Positions 28,564 to 33,667 of a DNA stretch of 33,667 bases are shown here, in pieces; within the stretch, counting starts at the first letter, position 1; the number at the start of each line of letters is the position of its first letter. The position numbers and the translations under genes are program-made. Below the pieces are notes generated by a model, which was not told where the DNA came from, ran no database searches, and saw only the letters and a list, made by a program, of their open reading frames with translations. Source of the DNA: Amylostereum areolatum (lineage: Eukaryota > Basidiomycota > Agaricomycetes > Russulales > Stereaceae); contig SAXG01000070.1 of assembly GCA_012932865.1 (NCBI GenBank), forward strand, positions 221,531 through 255,197, given 5' to 3'.

Positions 28564-28636
28564 GGGCCCTTAGCTTAATTGGTAGAGTGCCTAATTGTCG
28601 ATTAGGATGGTCCCAGTTCGAATCTGGAAGGGCTCG
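28564..28636 (+). tRNA. trnD: tRNA-Asp(GUC)
   Basis: Acceptor GGGCCCT/AGGGCTC, anticodon stem CCTAA/TTAGG with loop TTGTCGA (GUC), and T-arm CCAGTTCGAATCTGG. Confidence 0.93.
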
Positions 28637-28649
28637 AAATAAATAAAAA

Positions 28650-28723
28650 GGTAGAATTAGTTTAATTGGTAAAATAACGTCTTGTGGCGACGAGGTACAG
28701 AGTTCAAGTCTCTGATTTTACCC
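28650..28723 (+). tRNA. trnH: tRNA-His(GUG)
   Basis: Acceptor GGTAGAA/TTTTACC, loop TTGTGGC (GUG), T-arm CAGAGTTCAAGTCTCTG and discriminator C as expected for tRNA-His. Confidence 0.9.
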
Positions 28724-29350
28724 TTAAAATTTTTATTATATAGAATTAAGATATCTAAAACTGTAATATAAACTTTTATTAAAGTTTATTAATTAAGTCA
28801 AGGTCCTAGGTTAAATTTAGAAAAGTTTTATATTTTAACAAATAAATAAATTTATGGAAAGAAAAACAGAAAATTTTCATTTTATAATAATTATAATTTT
28901 AAATCTAACACTTTTGTTTTGTTAAGTTAAAACTAAATTATTAATTTATTTAAGATGAGTAATAAATAAGTCCTATATCTAACCTTATAATTTTTAGAAA
29001 ATATCAGTACAAAATAAAATTTCTTCTCCTCTCCATCACCTTCTCTATACTATAATTTATTATTAATTATAATAAAGTTATTATAGAAAATAAAGAAACA
29101 AAAATCTTTATTTGTTGTTAGCAAGTATAATTCTTAATTTATTTTGGACCTCCTACAAGAAACCTGAATGAGGGTAGGTGGATATAATTTTAATTGTAGC
29201 AGCAAGGATAAATGTAGGTGTAATAATTTTATTTTTTAACATAAATAGTTTTGTAGGTAATTTTCTAATTCTAAATAAAAAAAGTCCTCTGTCTAAGGAT
29301 TAATAGACTATATTATTTTTTAATAATAGCTTATATTATTATTTAATAAT
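28724..29350. other. Spacer between tRNA pairs
   Basis: No gene. A family-B hairpin variant lies at 29148-29181, lengthened by AACCTG in the loop. A short direct repeat (TTTAATAATAGCT) occurs just before trnM. Confidence 0.5.
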
Positions 29351-29425
29351 AGCTGAAATAGTTTAATTGGCCAAAACATACCACTCATGACGGTAAAAAA
29401 AAGGTTCGATTCCTTTTTTCGGCTT
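29351..29425 (+). tRNA. trnM: tRNA-Met(CAU)
   Basis: Acceptor AGCTGAA/TTCGGCT, anticodon loop CTCATGA (CAU) and T-arm AAAGGTTCGATTCCTTT. This is the second CAU tRNA in the window. Confidence 0.85.
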
Positions 29426-29471
29426 ACTGTTATCTTATATCAATGCTGTACCCTAAAAATATTTATAATAT

Positions 29472-29498
29472 ACCTACCCTACTTCTTGTAGGAGGTCA
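29472..29498 (-). repeat. GC-rich hairpin, family B (minus orientation)
   Basis: CCCTACTTCTTGTAGGAGG; minus-strand CCTCCTACAAGAAGTAGGG matches the family-B core. Confidence 0.55.
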
Positions 29499-29656
29499 GC
29501 AGCCTATTTTACTTATAAAATTGTAGATCTAAAAATATTGTATTATAAATATTCTTTCAATCCAATTTTAATCACCTGCTACATTTTATTATTAAATTTA
29601 TAACTAAAATTATAAAAAAACTAAAAGGAATAAAAAATAAAATTAAAATATTTTAA

Positions 29657-29738
29657 GGAATAGTTTACATTGGAAAGTTAAAGTAATTGCTAATTATTCG
29701 GGTTTCAACCCTTAGGTGTTCGACTCACCTCTTTTCCG
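29657..29738 (+). tRNA. trnS: tRNA-Ser(GCU)
   Basis: Anticodon stem AGTAA/TTATT with loop TTGCTAA (GCU), a variable arm (GGGTTTCAACCC) and T-arm AGGTGTTCGACTCACCT. The acceptor GGAATAG/CTTTTCC has one T-T mismatch. Confidence 0.85.
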
Positions 29739-29739
29739 T

Positions 29740-29766
29740 AAAACTTATACGAAATTAGTATAAAGT
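29740..29766 (+). repeat. 27-base element after trnS(gcu), inverted copy at 23826
   Basis: Starts AAAACTTATACGAAATTAG; the ACTTATAC and GTATAAAGT arms can pair. It is an exact reverse complement of 23826-23852. Confidence 0.8.
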
Positions 29767-29934
29767 CTTTTTTAATTCTTATAATTTGATTAAACTATAA
29801 TTTGATAATAAAATTATTATTTAAACATAAACATAAAAACAAATTACTACTTGCTTTTTATTTAAGCAAAAGTTAAAATTATAAAAATTAAAACTAATAT
29901 AAGAGTCAAAATAGTTTAAGGAGGGTTGTTATTT

Positions 29935-32667
<2,733 letters not shown>

Positions 32668-33490
32668 TTTAAAACGAATATTATTAATAAATATTTCTTT
32701 GGCCTTAGGTATATTGTTATTTAATTTAAATAATTTTTTTAAAAGAATTTATTTTTTAATTTATAATTGAAATCGTCCATTTCCTGAGGGAGATAATAAT
32801 GAACCTAATTGATTAAAAAATTTGTTCTACATTATTTTAGCTATAATTATTTTATTAATTATTTATTACTTTATTTTAATTATAGTTTGACAGATAAAAA
32901 TTATAAAGACAAATTTTAGAGAAATATTATTTGAAGGTTATTTAATTAAGGCATATTACCTAGAATTTAAAAATTATGGATTTCATTTTTTATATTTTAT
33001 TTTGTTTATTGCACACATAGTTAGAATTATTATTTTAATTTTAATATTACTATTTTTAATTGTTTTTTTAATTCACAGCATAAGATATTTAAAAACAATA
33101 TATTATATATTTTTGATTAGAAGTAAAATTATTTATTATTTTGATAAATTTATTACAAATAAACATCTGTACAATAATATTAGATATTTAATGTATAGTA
33201 TGTTTATTGTTATGATTTGTGATTTGTTAATTATTTGATGGTATATACCTTTATTAATTTATATAAGAAAACAAATCATTACTTGAAATATTTATTTAAC
33301 TTACTTTTCTAATAAACCAAATTTATTGCTATTAATATTTTTTAAGGTTAAAGATTGTTACTATTTTTTACTCTCCTTCTCCCCTATTTTTATTTACTAT
33401 CATAAGTATGACTTTTTTAATTTATGGACGGTTTTAACCTTATTTTGTAGTAAAGTTTTAAATTTAATATATCTTTTTGTAAAACTGTAA

Positions 33491-33667
33491 GAGGATGATA
33501 CACATATAAAAATATATTCAAAAAAAGATTGGGTTGTTTATAATAGGTACTATATCCTTTCTAAAGGGATCGAGGTGATGTAGAGGTATATAATAAATAA
33601 ATATAATTAATAAAACCAACTACCTTAAAAAAAATAATTTAAAAGATATAGAACAAAAACATTGACA
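33491..33667. other. Non-coding window end
   Basis: AT-rich, with a GC-richer patch (CCTTTCTAAAGGGATCGAGG, near 33557). No gene seen. Confidence 0.5.

Overview
The window is most of one side of a fungal mitochondrial genome, almost certainly from a mushroom-type basidiomycete (Agaricomycete). The DNA is very AT-rich. UGA is read as Trp throughout. The gene set is cox3, nad4L, nad5, atp8, cox2, rps3, rns, atp9, nad4, atp6 and cox1, with interspersed tRNAs, all on the + strand. cox1 carries a group I intron with a LAGLIDADG reading frame. Decayed family-B DNA polymerase genes and membrane-protein ORFs of the linear mitochondrial plasmid type lie between the genes. cob, nad1, nad2, nad3, nad6 and rnl are not here, so this is a partial genome. 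The first ~150 bases are GC-rich and unlike the rest.

Layout: 1-150 foreign-looking DNA; 584-1399 a copy of the cox3 leader joined to a membrane ORF (orf206); 2278-3281 the cox3 leader and cox3; 3587-4299 a broken Asn-rich ORF; 5040-7321 nad4L and nad5; 7908-8108 atp8, damaged around a single N; 8330-10776 two tandem units of (membrane-ORF remnant + cox2 leader), the second leading into cox2; 11174-11787 a copy of the rps3 leader in front of orf112; 12521-13952 the rps3 leader and rps3; 14606-16300 rns; 16400-16768 trnV and trnL; 17850-18451 an atp6-leader-like copy and a decayed membrane ORF; 18548-18769 atp9; 19226-19885 orf197; 19980-21912 a broken dpo; 22113-22354 trnG and trnE; 22511-23620 (-) a broken relative of orf197; 24084-24453 trnW, trnM, trnS; 24633-26090 nad4; 26189-26856 a second dpo remnant and a second trnW; 27361-28140 atp6; 28564-29738 trnD, trnH, trnM, trnS; 29935-32667 cox1; 32630-33490 orf286 overlapping the end of cox1.

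The most striking pattern is that untranslated leaders of native genes, sometimes with the first codons, have been copied in front of plasmid-type transmembrane ORFs. This is clear for cox3 (orf206), rps3 (orf112) and cox2 (a decayed chimera), and suggestive for atp6. The membrane ORFs would thereby gain the translation-activation signals of respiratory-chain genes, much like the chimeric ORFs behind plant cytoplasmic male sterility. This functional reading is inference; the duplications are visible in the sequence.

Sequence quality is uneven. nad5, nad4, cox3, atp6, rps3 and the 3' half of cox1 read cleanly. cox2, the middle of cox1 exon 1, atp8 and the intron ORF carry clusters of 1-2 nt indels, nearly all deletions. 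Those are more likely sequencing or assembly errors than biology.
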